A DNA stretch of 64,000 nt from NCBI RefSeq assembly GCF_003026455.1, contig NZ_PYMB01000016.1:38883-102882 (forward strand). The letters are read 5' to 3'. The notes under the pieces were generated by a model. The model ran no database searches. It saw only the letters and a list, made by a program, of their open reading frames with translations, and was not told the DNA's origin. The DNA comes from Photobacterium rosenbergii. GTDB lineage: Bacteria; Pseudomonadota; Gammaproteobacteria; Enterobacterales; Vibrionaceae. This document shows, piece by piece, positions 1 through 8,902 of the stretch. The position numbers and the translations under genes are program-made. Each line of letters starts with the position of its first letter. Position 1 is the stretch's first letter.

Positions 1-733
1 TTTGCAAGGGGTGAATTCAGTCATTTCTTTGTACTTCACCGGTGCCCTGCTGATTGGTGTATTAGTGCCTGCTTTGTTTGCTGGCTGGAATCCAATTCTT
101 ATTACCATCGGCTTGATGGCAGTGAAAATTGTGGTCAACTTCCTGCTGGTTGCAGGCTGGAACAAGAAGTCGCTAGTCTCCATGCTGGGTACACTGGCTG
201 GCGTGGTGATGGCAGGCTTAATGGCCCAGTTCTTTGGTGAGATGGCACAACTTAACGGCCTATACCTTGAGAAGGGGGAAGATATCCTGTATCTCGGCGG
301 TGAAGCCCAAGTGCAAGTTCGTTGGTTGCTGTTTGTAGCGATTATGGTGTCGGCACTTGGCGCGGTGATGGATGTAGCGATTTCTATGGCCTCGTCTTAC
401 CATGAGCTGCGGGAAATGTCGCCGGAGCAATCAGAGAAAGAACGCCTATTGGCGACCATCCGTATCGGCCGCGATATCCTCGGGACCATGACCAATACCT
501 TGGTGTTGGCTTTCGTGGGAAGCGCACTGACCACCATTATGATGGTATGGGGCTTCCAGATGCCGGTAATGCAGTTCATGAATATCCCTGCTTTGTCGCT
601 GGCAATGATCCACGGTCTTGCTGGCAGTATCGGGCTTATTATGACTGTGCCGCTAACGGTCGTGATTGCCAGTGTTGTTTATCAACGTGATGCTAAAAAA
701 GCGGTTGAGACTGCCGAAGCTGTCACTGAGTAA
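1..733 (+). CDS. YibE/F family membrane protein (5' partial)
   Basis: The reading frame is open from the window edge, so the start lies upstream and only about the last 243 residues are seen. They are strongly hydrophobic, with roughly five or six membrane segments. The stretch GAVMDVAISMAS, followed by IGRDILGTMTNTL, is the family hallmark of YibE/F-like proteins (PF07907), inner-membrane proteins of unknown substrate. The apparent TTG start at base 2 is only the first possible codon and should not be read as the true start. A strong 15-bp stem terminator follows, so this is the end of a transcription unit. Family assignment is confident; function is unknown. Confidence 0.85.
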   Translation, partial: LQGVNSVISLYFTGALLIGVLVPALFAGWNPILITIGLMAVKIVVNFLLVAGWNKKSLVSMLGTLAGVVMAGLMAQFFGEMAQLNGLYLEKGEDILYLGGEAQVQVRWLLFVAIMVSALGAVMDVAISMASSYHELREMSPEQSEKERLLATIRIGRDILGTMTNTLVLAFVGSALTTIMMVWGFQMPVMQFMNIPALSLAMIHGLAGSIGLIMTVPLTVVIASVVYQRDAKKAVETAEAVTE

Positions 734-762
734 TCCGGTGGTCCAAACCAAAAGCCCAAATT

Positions 763-803
763 AAAAAAGCCACGATGCGTTCCCAGTGCATCGTGGCTTT
801 TTA
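763..803. terminator. bidirectional terminator
   Basis: A perfect 15-bp stem (764-778 with 788-802) has a 9-nt loop, and its arms begin with five A and end with five T. It therefore works in both directions, between the YibE/F gene (+) and the DUF1501 gene (-), which converge here. Confidence 0.92.
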
Positions 804-821
804 GTTTAACTCGGTCAGCAT

Positions 822-2129
822 TTACACCATAAAGCCTAAGTCCATGGTGGCGAAGTTGGCCGAAGCGGTTGGGAAAATGGCTTCTATGCCTGATTGGCCG
901 ACGCCAAACCAACTGGACAGAGTGGCAGCCATCTGCTCGTGGGCTTGAGTTGGGATCAGGCGCCCCCTGCCATTATCGTCTGGACTTCCGACACTAAAGT
1001 CGGGATAAGCGCCATAGCAGCCGCTTGATACACTACCACCGATGACTAGTTGGTTACTGCCCCAACCATGATCGGTGCCATCATTGGCATTGTTGTGCAT
1101 GGTGCGACCAAAGTCCGACATGGTAAAGCTGGTGACATTGGGCTGTAGTGCACCTAATGCCATAGTGAATTCGGTCAGAGCGGTATCGAGTTGGCTGTAC
1201 AAGGATTGGTGACGCGGTACCTGATTCTTGTGGGTATCGTAGCCACCTTGGTTAACGATAAAGACCTGCCTCCCTACGCTTCCGGAAGCAACCGATGCAT
1301 CAATAATGCGTTTAACCGCTGATAGCTGCGAGCCAATAGAACTATTTCGGCTTATGGCCGGATCGAGTTCCGTTGAGTCTATAAGCGAACGGAAGTTATT
1401 GTAAGGAGCAAGGAAGTCACTATGCTGCCTAGTGTACTGCTGGTGGAAGGGCGACATGTACACCTCCTCTACCATTTCGCTATATTCTCTCTCCAAAGTC
1501 CCTGATGCATTAAAGGCGTTTACCGCCGATACCGAACCTTGGGTATTAGTACGTAGATCACTGACATTTACACCGCTTAGCCAACTGTTTCCACCGAGTG
1601 AGAGTAGTTCAGGTATTGCCCCTCCCTGAGCTAAGATGTCCATCAGCAAACCACCCCAGCCATAGGCAGCATAGGCACTTGAATGCCATGCACTTTCCCA
1701 TGCGTACTGCTGCTTTGAATGGTTAAACAGCCCTGTTGGATAGGGGGCGCCGGAGCCAGCAGGGCCAACTAGCGTACCTATATTGATTAACCCAGCAGCA
1801 AGGCCATCTTGGAACAATGACTGAACGCCCGGCATATTGGGGTGAAGGCCAATCGGTACTCCGTTGCTGTCGGTTTTGCCTGTCATCAACAAGCTAGCTT
1901 TATCAATAGCGATGTTAGGACGCCTTGCTGCATATTTGCCATAAAGGTCATCATCGCCCGCCATCATCATATTGAAGGAGTCATTTCCTCCTCGCAGGAA
2001 GACACATACCAAGGCTTTGTAATCTTCAGCCGCATACGCTTTGTTAGAGAGGGAAAATGCTACCGGCATAGCCGTCGCCCCGGTCATCAGGGCGCTGTGT
2101 TGCAAAAATCGACGTCTCGATAATTTCAT
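822..2129 (-). CDS. DUF1501 family exported protein
   Basis: A protein of about 435 residues with a twin-arginine-like leader (SRRRFLQ, then a hydrophobic stretch ending near KAYA), followed by the DUF1501 signature VCVFLRGGNDSFNMMM and a C-terminal GTDHGWGSNQLVIGG block. DUF1501 proteins resemble the sulfatase/alkaline-phosphatase fold and are found beside DUF1800 genes in many marine bacteria; their substrate is not established. Three ATG codons stand in a row (2127-2135). AGGAG lies 2, 5 and 8 nt before them, so the third (2129) is best placed. The upstream DUF1800 stop overlaps the first ATG (TAATG), which points to translational coupling and joint export. Confidence 0.9.
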   Translation of the reverse strand: MKLSRRRFLQHSALMTGATAMPVAFSLSNKAYAAEDYKALVCVFLRGGNDSFNMMMAGDDDLYGKYAARRPNIAIDKASLLMTGKTDSNGVPIGLHPNMPGVQSLFQDGLAAGLINIGTLVGPAGSGAPYPTGLFNHSKQQYAWESAWHSSAYAAYGWGGLLMDILAQGGAIPELLSLGGNSWLSGVNVSDLRTNTQGSVSAVNAFNASGTLEREYSEMVEEVYMSPFHQQYTRQHSDFLAPYNNFRSLIDSTELDPAISRNSSIGSQLSAVKRIIDASVASGSVGRQVFIVNQGGYDTHKNQVPRHQSLYSQLDTALTEFTMALGALQPNVTSFTMSDFGRTMHNNANDGTDHGWGSNQLVIGGSVSSGCYGAYPDFSVGSPDDNGRGRLIPTQAHEQMAATLSSWFGVGQSGIEAIFPTASANFATMDLGFMV

Positions 2130-2134
2130 CATCA

Positions 2135-4087
2135 TTACTCCTGAATCTGGAATTCGGGGGACATGGCAGCCATCCAGAACACCTTGTACATGTTGTCATG
2201 GTTACCCTTTGGCATATCGTCGTAGACGTCACCGAGTCGTTGCTCAAGTTGGGGGCTGAGCGAGCCATCAAATAGGGTATCGGCCAGCAAAGCGAGGAAG
2301 TTGGCTTTGTCGTCAGTGGTCCACAGACCGGTAAAGGTTGAGTAATCAAGGAACAAACGGTTATCTGCTAAACCTGCGACATCCCCAGTCAGAGTGTTGT
2401 CGTCTTTAAGCTTGCGGAATACCAGATTGGACAAATGGGGGATTTCGGCTGAAGTGTATAGGGCGAACTCTGGGCCAATTAATCCGTTGTCTTCCAGCGG
2501 GCCGCTAGGCGCAAAGTTGGCTGGGAAAAAATTGAACACTGACGGAGCTGACAGTGGCCCTTGTGAAAAGCGATGGCCCTCTGGTGAGTATTGCGCATCA
2601 TAACCATAGCCCAGTGAAGTATCACGATGGTGCGGATAGCTGTCACCCATCTGGCTACCAAACGCACGGTAGAGTGCTGTCATGGTGATAATAGGCTCAC
2701 GCGCTTTGGAAACGGTGATTGGGTTTGACTCATAGGGCTGGGGATCGGTGAGTATTGCGGTTACCACAGCGGCTAAATCGCCCTGAGTTTGGTTGAAAGT
2801 ACGGGCAACGCGCTCAACATAGTGTTTGTCAGGGTTTGAGGTAACAAGTTGTTTTATAAGGTGAGTACTGACAAATACTGCGGTTTCACGCCTGCTAACG
2901 AGGATATCGAGTAATCTTTCCAGCTCTTCTTTAGCTGTCTCATTACCTGGGAAACTACGGCCTAGAATACGCTTTGGCTCTGAATCATGATTACTGGCGG
3001 TGACGACCATAGGGCTGAGTAAGCCATTGTCTTCATCCCAACCAGTGAACAATCTTGCTAACTCCAAAACATCTTCTTCGGTATAGGCAGGAATAGGTTG
3101 CTGGGTTTCCTTGTCTTTTCTTATCACGCCTTTGTAGTTGACCTTCCATTCGCCCAGCGAGAACAGCTGCAATAACTCTCGGGCGTAGTTTTCATCGGGA
3201 TATTGGTTATTTTCTGGATCAGGCGGTAAGTTACCAGCCATGGTTAGAAAGCGTCCCATTGCAGGCGAGTAGGTAACATCGCGGATCAAGTCTTTGTAAT
3301 TGCCAAAGGCATGTTCGACGAGGATATCGTAGTAAATGGCGAGGCCTTTGGCCCTGTCATCACCAGATAGGCCCGCGTCATTTTGCGATACAACGACTAA
3401 CTGACTGAGTGCGAAGGCGACTCGTTGGCGGAGTTGGTCTTCACTGTTGAGGGCGATTCCCCACCAGGCGTTACTCCGATAGTTGCGGTGCTCTTGGCTA
3501 CTGCCGTTTTCACTCGCACGAATTTCTTGGATTCGGAGGTATTCTTCCAGATGGTAAGACGGAGATATTGCAAGTTGTGCTTCGACCCATTGCTCGGGAG
3601 TGAGGCCAACTGTGGCGTTGATGTCTGTCAGTGTTGGGCCGAAGGTGCCTCGTTCAAGCAAACGCGAGGCATTGTGGAAATCCAATACCAATGGTGTGTC
3701 TATACGCTCGAAACTTAGGCTGTAATCCGAGGATGCTGCCCAAAGCACATTGTCTGTTTTGGATTTGATGGGAACAATCGTACCATCTGTTTGTAGTTGG
3801 CCAACCACAACCTCAGTACTGTTCGTATTTACACACTGGCCAATACGGTAAGGCCATTGTGCTGCTCGGTTGTGACTACGTTTAGTAATTTGGCACTCAA
3901 AGGTTTCTACTGGAGTGTTACTATTTAAAACAGTAACTTCAACGGTGTATGGAAAGTAGGTGTAATTAACGGCTTTTTGAACGCTACCATTGTCAATCAA
4001 ATCAACAGCGTATGCATAGGTGGCAATAATTTGAGAGAGTAGTATTACGATAGCTTTTTTCAAAAAACAGAGGTTTTTGAAAAACAT
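2135..4087 (-). CDS. DUF1800 family exported protein
   Basis: I place the start at 4087, not at the longer open frame to 4276. GGAG sits 9 nt upstream of this ATG, and the protein then begins with a normal signal peptide (FLKKAIVILLSQIIATYAYA). The mature part carries DUF1800 motifs: ERGTFGPT near the N-terminus of the domain, NYARELLQLFSLGEW and ELARLFTGWDED in the middle. The length is about 650 residues. Its function is unknown; it is paired with DUF1501 in many genomes and the two are coupled here by a TAATG overlap. An N-terminal segment of about 120 residues before the domain is not recognised. Confidence 0.9.
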   Translation of the reverse strand: MFFKNLCFLKKAIVILLSQIIATYAYAVDLIDNGSVQKAVNYTYFPYTVEVTVLNSNTPVETFECQITKRSHNRAAQWPYRIGQCVNTNSTEVVVGQLQTDGTIVPIKSKTDNVLWAASSDYSLSFERIDTPLVLDFHNASRLLERGTFGPTLTDINATVGLTPEQWVEAQLAISPSYHLEEYLRIQEIRASENGSSQEHRNYRSNAWWGIALNSEDQLRQRVAFALSQLVVVSQNDAGLSGDDRAKGLAIYYDILVEHAFGNYKDLIRDVTYSPAMGRFLTMAGNLPPDPENNQYPDENYARELLQLFSLGEWKVNYKGVIRKDKETQQPIPAYTEEDVLELARLFTGWDEDNGLLSPMVVTASNHDSEPKRILGRSFPGNETAKEELERLLDILVSRRETAVFVSTHLIKQLVTSNPDKHYVERVARTFNQTQGDLAAVVTAILTDPQPYESNPITVSKAREPIITMTALYRAFGSQMGDSYPHHRDTSLGYGYDAQYSPEGHRFSQGPLSAPSVFNFFPANFAPSGPLEDNGLIGPEFALYTSAEIPHLSNLVFRKLKDDNTLTGDVAGLADNRLFLDYSTFTGLWTTDDKANFLALLADTLFDGSLSPQLEQRLGDVYDDMPKGNHDNMYKVFWMAAMSPEFQIQE

Positions 4088-4449
4088 CGAGTTCACTCCA
4101 AAGTTAATTGACTGATTTAATGATTTGTTTGAATTAAAATATATTTGATAATTAAGTGTCTGGTTTATAGTAATTCCTTTTATTACCCTTCCTTGATATT
4201 TGTTTGAAATAGATAAATGAATGGTAGCAAACAAATACAGTTTGTATATAAAATCGGGCAGGATATTCCCATTCAAAATATTTCGTTTTAAGAATTTGTG
4301 AACCTAAGCCAAGGATGGTTTGAAATTGATATAAATATATTTTATTTACTTGAATCAAAGCGGCTTAACAACTAACTGGGTGCTATTTATTTGACGCTCT
4401 GATGGTTATTTGGCAATCACTCTACTATGAATGCTGAGCTGAAGCGTAT
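4088..4449. other. AT-rich intergenic region
   Basis: About 360 bases between the start of the DUF1800 gene and the end of the GGDEF gene, both on the minus strand. It is strongly AT-rich and must hold the DUF1800/DUF1501 promoter. Short open frames here (for example 4152-4358 minus) have no ribosome site and no recognisable protein. I see no RNA gene or repeat. Confidence 0.6.
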
Positions 4450-5229
4450 TTAAGTTTGAGGGTGTTTAAGATGTTTCATTCGATACAACTCTTCGTCGGA
4501 GCAGTTTATAGCTTCGCGTAAGTTTCGCCTATCACTATTTGGGGCAATACCGTAGCTGTAAGAAATATTGAGAGCAGATAAAGTCGTCTTAATTTCAGCT
4601 AGGTAAGGCTTAGCTCTATATGGTAGGAGGATTGCAATGAATTCATCGCCACCAAATCGGATAATCATTTCGTTTCGTTGGGTATGTTGTTTCAACCCTT
4701 GGCTAAATAGAACAAGTACACTGTCACCAAATTTATGGCCGTGTTCATCATTGAGTTTTTTAAAGTTATCCAGATCAAAAAATATCAGATCAAATTTCTT
4801 GAGTGAAATGCTTCCAAGCGCCTTTCTATTGAACACACCCGTCAGGTCATCAATACTCTGGCTACATTCGTATTTTGTGATGATCTTTTTTATGGCGAGT
4901 GCTAGCAAGCCAATACCAATCAAGATACACCCGTCATCAAGAAAGAGAGCGATGGGGGAAGGAATAGCATCAACAATTTTATCTAATGGGGTAATTTGTT
5001 CGATCATGTGATAGATATTTTCGATACCGATAAACATCATTCCGATCAGCGCTTTTTTTTCTTTTTTGAAAACTGGGTAAGCACACACAGAGATGGAAAT
5101 GATGGAAAGTAAGATCAAGTACTCGATTGCAAATTCAGCTTTGGAAAAGAAAAATGACTCATCAATTTTCATGACGAGCATCAGAAATACCAACCCTGTG
5201 CAGATGACTGTCGATACGGCCTTAACCAT
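4450..5229 (-). CDS. membrane-bound diguanylate cyclase (GGDEF)
   Basis: 259 residues. The N-terminal ~115 residues hold about four hydrophobic segments and no recognised sensor domain. A GGDEF domain follows: SIDDLTGVFNRKAL marks its start, FDLIFFDLDNFKKLNDEHGH carries the metal and nucleotide-binding aspartates, and RFGGDEFIAI is the intact active-site loop. Such enzymes make cyclic di-GMP from two GTP, steering biofilm and motility. No inhibitory RxxD is evident five residues before GGDEF. The start has AAGGAAAAGG upstream. The gene stands alone; what it senses cannot be told. Confidence 0.93.
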   Translation of the reverse strand: MVKAVSTVICTGLVFLMLVMKIDESFFFSKAEFAIEYLILLSIISISVCAYPVFKKEKKALIGMMFIGIENIYHMIEQITPLDKIVDAIPSPIALFLDDGCILIGIGLLALAIKKIITKYECSQSIDDLTGVFNRKALGSISLKKFDLIFFDLDNFKKLNDEHGHKFGDSVLVLFSQGLKQHTQRNEMIIRFGGDEFIAILLPYRAKPYLAEIKTTLSALNISYSYGIAPNSDRRNLREAINCSDEELYRMKHLKHPQT

Positions 5230-5387
5230 TGAAAACCACCTTTTCCTTCATACAGTTAATATGCCCTATAGTGCATTTATACTCTATAAGTATCTGTTTT
5301 GCATGATTCGTGTCAAAAAAATGACACAAAGGCTCGCACTAAAGATAGATGGCTTTCCCAAGGCGTTAATGGGATCACTGATTGTCT

Positions 5388-6266
5388 TTATATATTGGAT
5401 GAGTGCCCAAGAAAGAAGTCGATGAAAGTTCTGACTTTTAGTGGTTGTGATTTCCCTTTGTACAACATGTGAATCGGTTTTGAAGCCGGGCGACAAGGTA
5501 CAAGGCATTCCTTGAGTAGCCCGAGTTCTAGCTCTTTTTCCAGCAGGATACCGGGCTGCAAAATGATCCCTGCATGGCGCAAAGCTGCAGCCTTGAGTAC
5601 GTCGCCGCTGTTGCTGCTGAGTCTTGATTGCTGGCGACTGAAATAATGCGCCTCTTGTTCTCGCTGCTGGGGCAGGATATCTCCATAGTGAAACCCCAAA
5701 CATTGATGATGGCTTAGCTCTGTAAAATCTTGAGGTGTCCCGAAGCGATCCAGATAGGTGAGGGAAGCACAGAAAATCAACTGGTATTCGCCAACCTTTC
5801 TTGCGACCAGGCTAGAGTCATCTAATTCGCCAATACGAAAGACGAGATCGTATCGGTCGTGCAGTGGGTCGATACGGTTATTATCGAGGATCAGCTCAAC
5901 GTTGATATGAGGGTGCTGTTCAATGAACTGAGCGAGCAGCGGAGCAATGACGGTGTTGCCGTAGGTAACAGGCGCATTGATCTTAATCGTACCCATTGGG
6001 GTGTTAGTTAAGGTCTGCAAGTTCTCTTCAGCTTCTTTGATATCACTGAGGATCCGTTGGCATTCATGGAAATAAACTTCACCCGCTTCGGTGAGTGACT
6101 GCCTGCGTGTCGTCCGGTTCAGTAGCTTGGTTCCCAGGCTCTGCTCTAACGTCTTGATGTGCTTACCGACCATGGTAGAGGTAACATTAAAGTGGGCGGC
6201 GGCTTTAGCTAGACTTCCTCGCTCCACTACGTCGACAAAGACCTGCATGCTTTTTAGTTTATCCAT
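5388..6266 (-). CDS. LysR-family transcriptional regulator
   Basis: 292 residues with an N-terminal winged helix-turn-helix (SLAKAAAHFNVTSTMVGKHI, residues ~16-35) and a LysR substrate-binding domain (INAPVTYGNTVIAPLLAQF). The TSTMVGKHIKTLE helix and GTKLLNRTTRRQSLT turn place it in the large YafC/CrgA-like LysR group. It is divergent from the monooxygenase-like/Gfo-Idh-MocA pair, and the 102-bp gap between them carries a large inverted repeat (6276-6321). It is therefore the likely regulator of that pair. The inducer is unknown. Confidence 0.93.
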   Translation of the reverse strand: MDKLKSMQVFVDVVERGSLAKAAAHFNVTSTMVGKHIKTLEQSLGTKLLNRTTRRQSLTEAGEVYFHECQRILSDIKEAEENLQTLTNTPMGTIKINAPVTYGNTVIAPLLAQFIEQHPHINVELILDNNRIDPLHDRYDLVFRIGELDDSSLVARKVGEYQLIFCASLTYLDRFGTPQDFTELSHHQCLGFHYGDILPQQREQEAHYFSRQQSRLSSNSGDVLKAAALRHAGIILQPGILLEKELELGLLKECLVPCRPASKPIHMLYKGKSQPLKVRTFIDFFLGHSSNI

Positions 6267-6275
6267 ATTACAAAC

Positions 6276-6321
6276 TATAAGTTGATAAATAGCGGAATGG
6301 ATCGTTGTTTATCAAGTTATA
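6276..6321. promoter_or_regulatory. inverted repeat, probable LysR operator
   Basis: TATAAGTTGATAAA (6276-6289) and TTTATCAAGTTATA (6308-6321) are inverted copies with one mismatch, separated by 18 nt. They lie in the gap between the divergent LysR gene and the 6369 gene. The position and symmetry fit a two-site LysR operator that overlaps both promoters. Confidence 0.6.
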
Positions 6322-6368
6322 GATGTCAATTAAATTGATGCCGTATTGAGTATTAACGGGTTGATAAG

Positions 6369-6674
6369 ATGTTTGAACAAGGGTTATTTATTACAGCAGC
6401 GCTAAGAGTAAACGAAGGGATTTCGCTAGAAGAGGCAAAAGTCGCCGTTGCGCAGTTTTGCCGAGATATGAATAGTGAGCCTGGCTGCTCTATGGCGGTG
6501 GCCATGCAGGACTCAAAAGATCCTTGCCGTTTTATTTTCTGGGAGCGTTATAACGATCAGGCAGCTTTTGATGCCCATTTTCAAGCCAAGCACACCCAAG
6601 ATTTTATCGCCCTAGGCTATACCCTGTTAGAGCAAGCATTTGAAGCCCATTTGATGGAAGTAGGAGCGGAGTAA
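6369..6674 (+). CDS. antibiotic-biosynthesis-monooxygenase (ABM) domain protein
   Basis: A single ferredoxin-like ABM domain of 101 residues. The pattern GISLEEAKVAVAQFC, CRFIFWERYNDQAAFDAHFQ and a late hydrophobic helix match small YgiN-like quinol monooxygenases. These act on quinones or other small aromatics without a bound metal. Its stop overlaps the start of the next gene (TAATG), so it forms a two-gene operon with the Gfo/Idh/MocA oxidoreductase. A role in detoxifying or modifying a small carbonyl or quinone compound is inference. Confidence 0.82.
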   Translation: MFEQGLFITAALRVNEGISLEEAKVAVAQFCRDMNSEPGCSMAVAMQDSKDPCRFIFWERYNDQAAFDAHFQAKHTQDFIALGYTLLEQAFEAHLMEVGAE

Positions 6675-7687
6675 TGAGTCAGGTTAATCACAAAGTGAAT
6701 CGGGAGGTTAAGCAGTGGGGTATTCTCGGTACTAGCTTTATCTCAGGTGTCATGGCTGCTGCAATTCGCCAAGATGGCCAGAGCAAGATTTATGCTGTGG
6801 CAGGTCGTAGTCCTGAACCGCGAGATGCATTGGCACAGCAGTATGACATTCCAGTTCAACATGAAAGCTATGATGCATTAATTGCCGATCCCGAGGTGGA
6901 TATTGTCTACATTGCACTACCTAATCACCTTCATCATGAGTACGTGATTAAGGCTGCTCAGGCCGGCAAGGCAATTTTATGCGAAAAGTCACTGTCGGTG
7001 GATATGGAAAAAACGGATGCCGCCCTCGCTGCAGTTGCACAAAATCAGGTCTTTTTTGCCGAAGGGTTGATGTACCTGAACCACCCATTTACAGCCAAAA
7101 TCCTTGAGGTGATTAAGTCAGGGAAAATCGGCGAACTTCGATCAATTCAAGGCCAATATACCGCCGCTATTTCGCAATTTGTTAATCCTGACAGTAAAGG
7201 GGCACTTTATAATCTGGGGTGCTACCCGGTGTCACTCCTACATCTTATCATCGAGCAATGCTGTGGATGTGAAGCTTTGGAGAGTTACACTTTGTCAGCG
7301 ATGGGACGCCGTGGTCAAGATGGCAACATCTGCGAAGCACAAGCCAACTTCCAATTTGGCAACGGCCTTATGGCGCAACTCCATACTGCTGAAGATTATG
7401 GCTTGCATGCTGAGTTCACCATTTTGGGCTCTACTGGCAGTTTACAGATAACAAGTAATCCTTGGCTGCCTGAGGCTAAAAACCAATTAACGGTTACCCA
7501 ATATGAGCAAACACCAGAAGTGATTGATGTGGAAGCCGAGGGTGATGGCTTTTTATATCAGGTCAAATCTGTGCTTAACGCTCTTGGCAACAACGATGCT
7601 CACTTAGGGCGACCAGCAGCAAGGCCTGAAGATTCAAGACAGATCATGAAGTTACTGACAGATTGGGAAGCTGCGGTTACTGCGTGA
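6674..7687 (+). CDS. Gfo/Idh/MocA family NAD(P)-dependent oxidoreductase
   Basis: 337 residues. The N-terminal Rossmann fold (WGILGTSFISGVMAAAI) binds NAD(P). The block IVYIALPNHLHHEYVIKAA leads to CEKSLSVD, where the catalytic lysine of the family EKP motif is kept but the proline is serine. The C-terminal half has the usual alpha/beta substrate domain (YNLGCYPVSLL). Members oxidise or reduce sugars and related polyols, or act as dihydrodiol dehydrogenases; the closest subgroup here looks like the dihydrodiol dehydrogenase-like one. Translation is coupled to the upstream ABM gene. The substrate is not determinable. Confidence 0.9.
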   Translation: MSQVNHKVNREVKQWGILGTSFISGVMAAAIRQDGQSKIYAVAGRSPEPRDALAQQYDIPVQHESYDALIADPEVDIVYIALPNHLHHEYVIKAAQAGKAILCEKSLSVDMEKTDAALAAVAQNQVFFAEGLMYLNHPFTAKILEVIKSGKIGELRSIQGQYTAAISQFVNPDSKGALYNLGCYPVSLLHLIIEQCCGCEALESYTLSAMGRRGQDGNICEAQANFQFGNGLMAQLHTAEDYGLHAEFTILGSTGSLQITSNPWLPEAKNQLTVTQYEQTPEVIDVEAEGDGFLYQVKSVLNALGNNDAHLGRPAARPEDSRQIMKLLTDWEAAVTA

Positions 7688-7832
7688 TGTTTCTTATTGC
7701 CCGGAATGACTTATAGGATGATGTATTCGTTCTGGCGTACAATTCCATACATTGTAACCAATCATCTCGACAGAAAACTAAACTCTTCAATTGTACACTG
7801 TTTGTAATTTTGTTTTCTTGTGTGGTTAAACT

Positions 7833-8780
7833 GTGCCTTCTCCTACCTCTCACTTTGATTATTTGCGTCGTCTTCCTAAACTAGCTAATACGGTTTATCC
7901 GAACAGCCGGGGCTTTAGAAAGATTAAGAAAAATGCGCGCTTTTGCTTGTGGGGGGTATTAAATGCCGATGCAGTACAAGCGATGTCAGAAGTCTTTGCT
8001 CATCCTGAACTTGCACCTGTGTTGAAGAAAAACCCGAAGATTTTCGAAAAGCCGCTTAAACCCTATCTGTGTGTTAATTGGACTCGGAAAGAGAAGATTG
8101 CTCGTATCCGAGAGCATTACTTGTTTATCAAAGACACCTTTGGTAGCCAGACACAGCGGGTACTTTCTACAAGCGGTGTTACTATTCTTGAGTTCACCGA
8201 TAACCAGGAAGTGGGTTACAAAGTGCAGCTTTGTCAAGGAATGAGCCGTGAGGGGGCACTTGGACTGTATCTGGTTGACGAAAATAACCGCAATATCTAT
8301 TCACTGACCTGCCATATTGCAACAGGTGATAAGAAGACTCTTTATGTCGGGGCTTTGCAAGGACCAAAAGAAGAGGTAGCCGACAGAAACCAGGTGATCA
8401 AAACTCTAACTCGTTCGCTGCATGGTTTACGTACCAAAGCTTTGATGGCTGAATTGGTGCTGATAGTTGCCAATGTGCTAGGGATGGATGAGGTGAGGGG
8501 GGTGTCCAACAAAGGACACATTTATCAAGCATTGCGTTATGTGGGATCAAAGCGCAAAGCGGTGACTTTTGATTACGACGATTTGTGGCAAGAATACGGT
8601 GCAAGTAAAGAGAGTACTTATTTCTATCAACTGCCGCTGCAACCACCTAGAAAAGACCCTTCTAGCTTGAAGAAAACCAAGCGCCGTTTATATACCAAAC
8701 GTTACCAATGGTTGGATGAAATTCGCAGTGATGTAGAAGCGAATATTCAGGCGTTGATGAAAACTACCGTTAATTTGTAG
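7833..8780 (+). CDS. DUF535 (VirK/YbjX-like) protein
   Basis: 315 residues, starting at a GTG: an in-frame TAA lies two codons upstream and the first internal ATG is about 50 codons in. The pattern RGFRKIKKNARFCLWGVLNA, followed by LYSLTCHI-like and LYVGALQGP blocks, fits the DUF535 family, which includes enterobacterial VirK and YbjX. Those proteins have been linked to resistance to cationic peptides and outer-membrane function, but their biochemical activity is not known. The gene stands alone. An imperfect inverted repeat follows it (8792-8850). Confidence 0.85.
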   Translation: MPSPTSHFDYLRRLPKLANTVYPNSRGFRKIKKNARFCLWGVLNADAVQAMSEVFAHPELAPVLKKNPKIFEKPLKPYLCVNWTRKEKIARIREHYLFIKDTFGSQTQRVLSTSGVTILEFTDNQEVGYKVQLCQGMSREGALGLYLVDENNRNIYSLTCHIATGDKKTLYVGALQGPKEEVADRNQVIKTLTRSLHGLRTKALMAELVLIVANVLGMDEVRGVSNKGHIYQALRYVGSKRKAVTFDYDDLWQEYGASKESTYFYQLPLQPPRKDPSSLKKTKRRLYTKRYQWLDEIRSDVEANIQALMKTTVNL

Positions 8781-8791
8781 TGCTATATATT

Positions 8792-8850
8792 CTTGTCGCA
8801 AACCCTATCAGACATTGTCTCTGTTTTGTAATGCTGTGGGTTGTGACAAG
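8792..8850. repeat. long-loop inverted repeat
   Basis: CTTGTCGCAAACCC (8792-8805) is the inverted copy of GGGTTGTGACAAG (8838-8850), with one bulge and one G-A difference. It lies between the DUF535 gene and the GST gene. It lacks a T-run, so it is a poor terminator; an operator or a structured GST leader is possible. Confidence 0.45.
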
Positions 8851-8902
8851 GTATGGATTTTATTAACGTAGTTGTTTAATAAATCGCCAAAAGGAGATGG
8901 CT

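Noticed and set aside
4088..4276. N-terminal 63-residue extension of the DUF1800 gene
   Set aside because: The extended start has no ribosome site and would bury the signal peptide; the ATG at 4087 has GGAG and a proper signal sequence.
4152..4358. 68-residue minus-strand frame in the gap before the GGDEF gene
   Set aside because: No ribosome site, low-complexity Lys/Tyr-rich translation of AT-rich DNA, and overlap with the DUF1800 promoter region.
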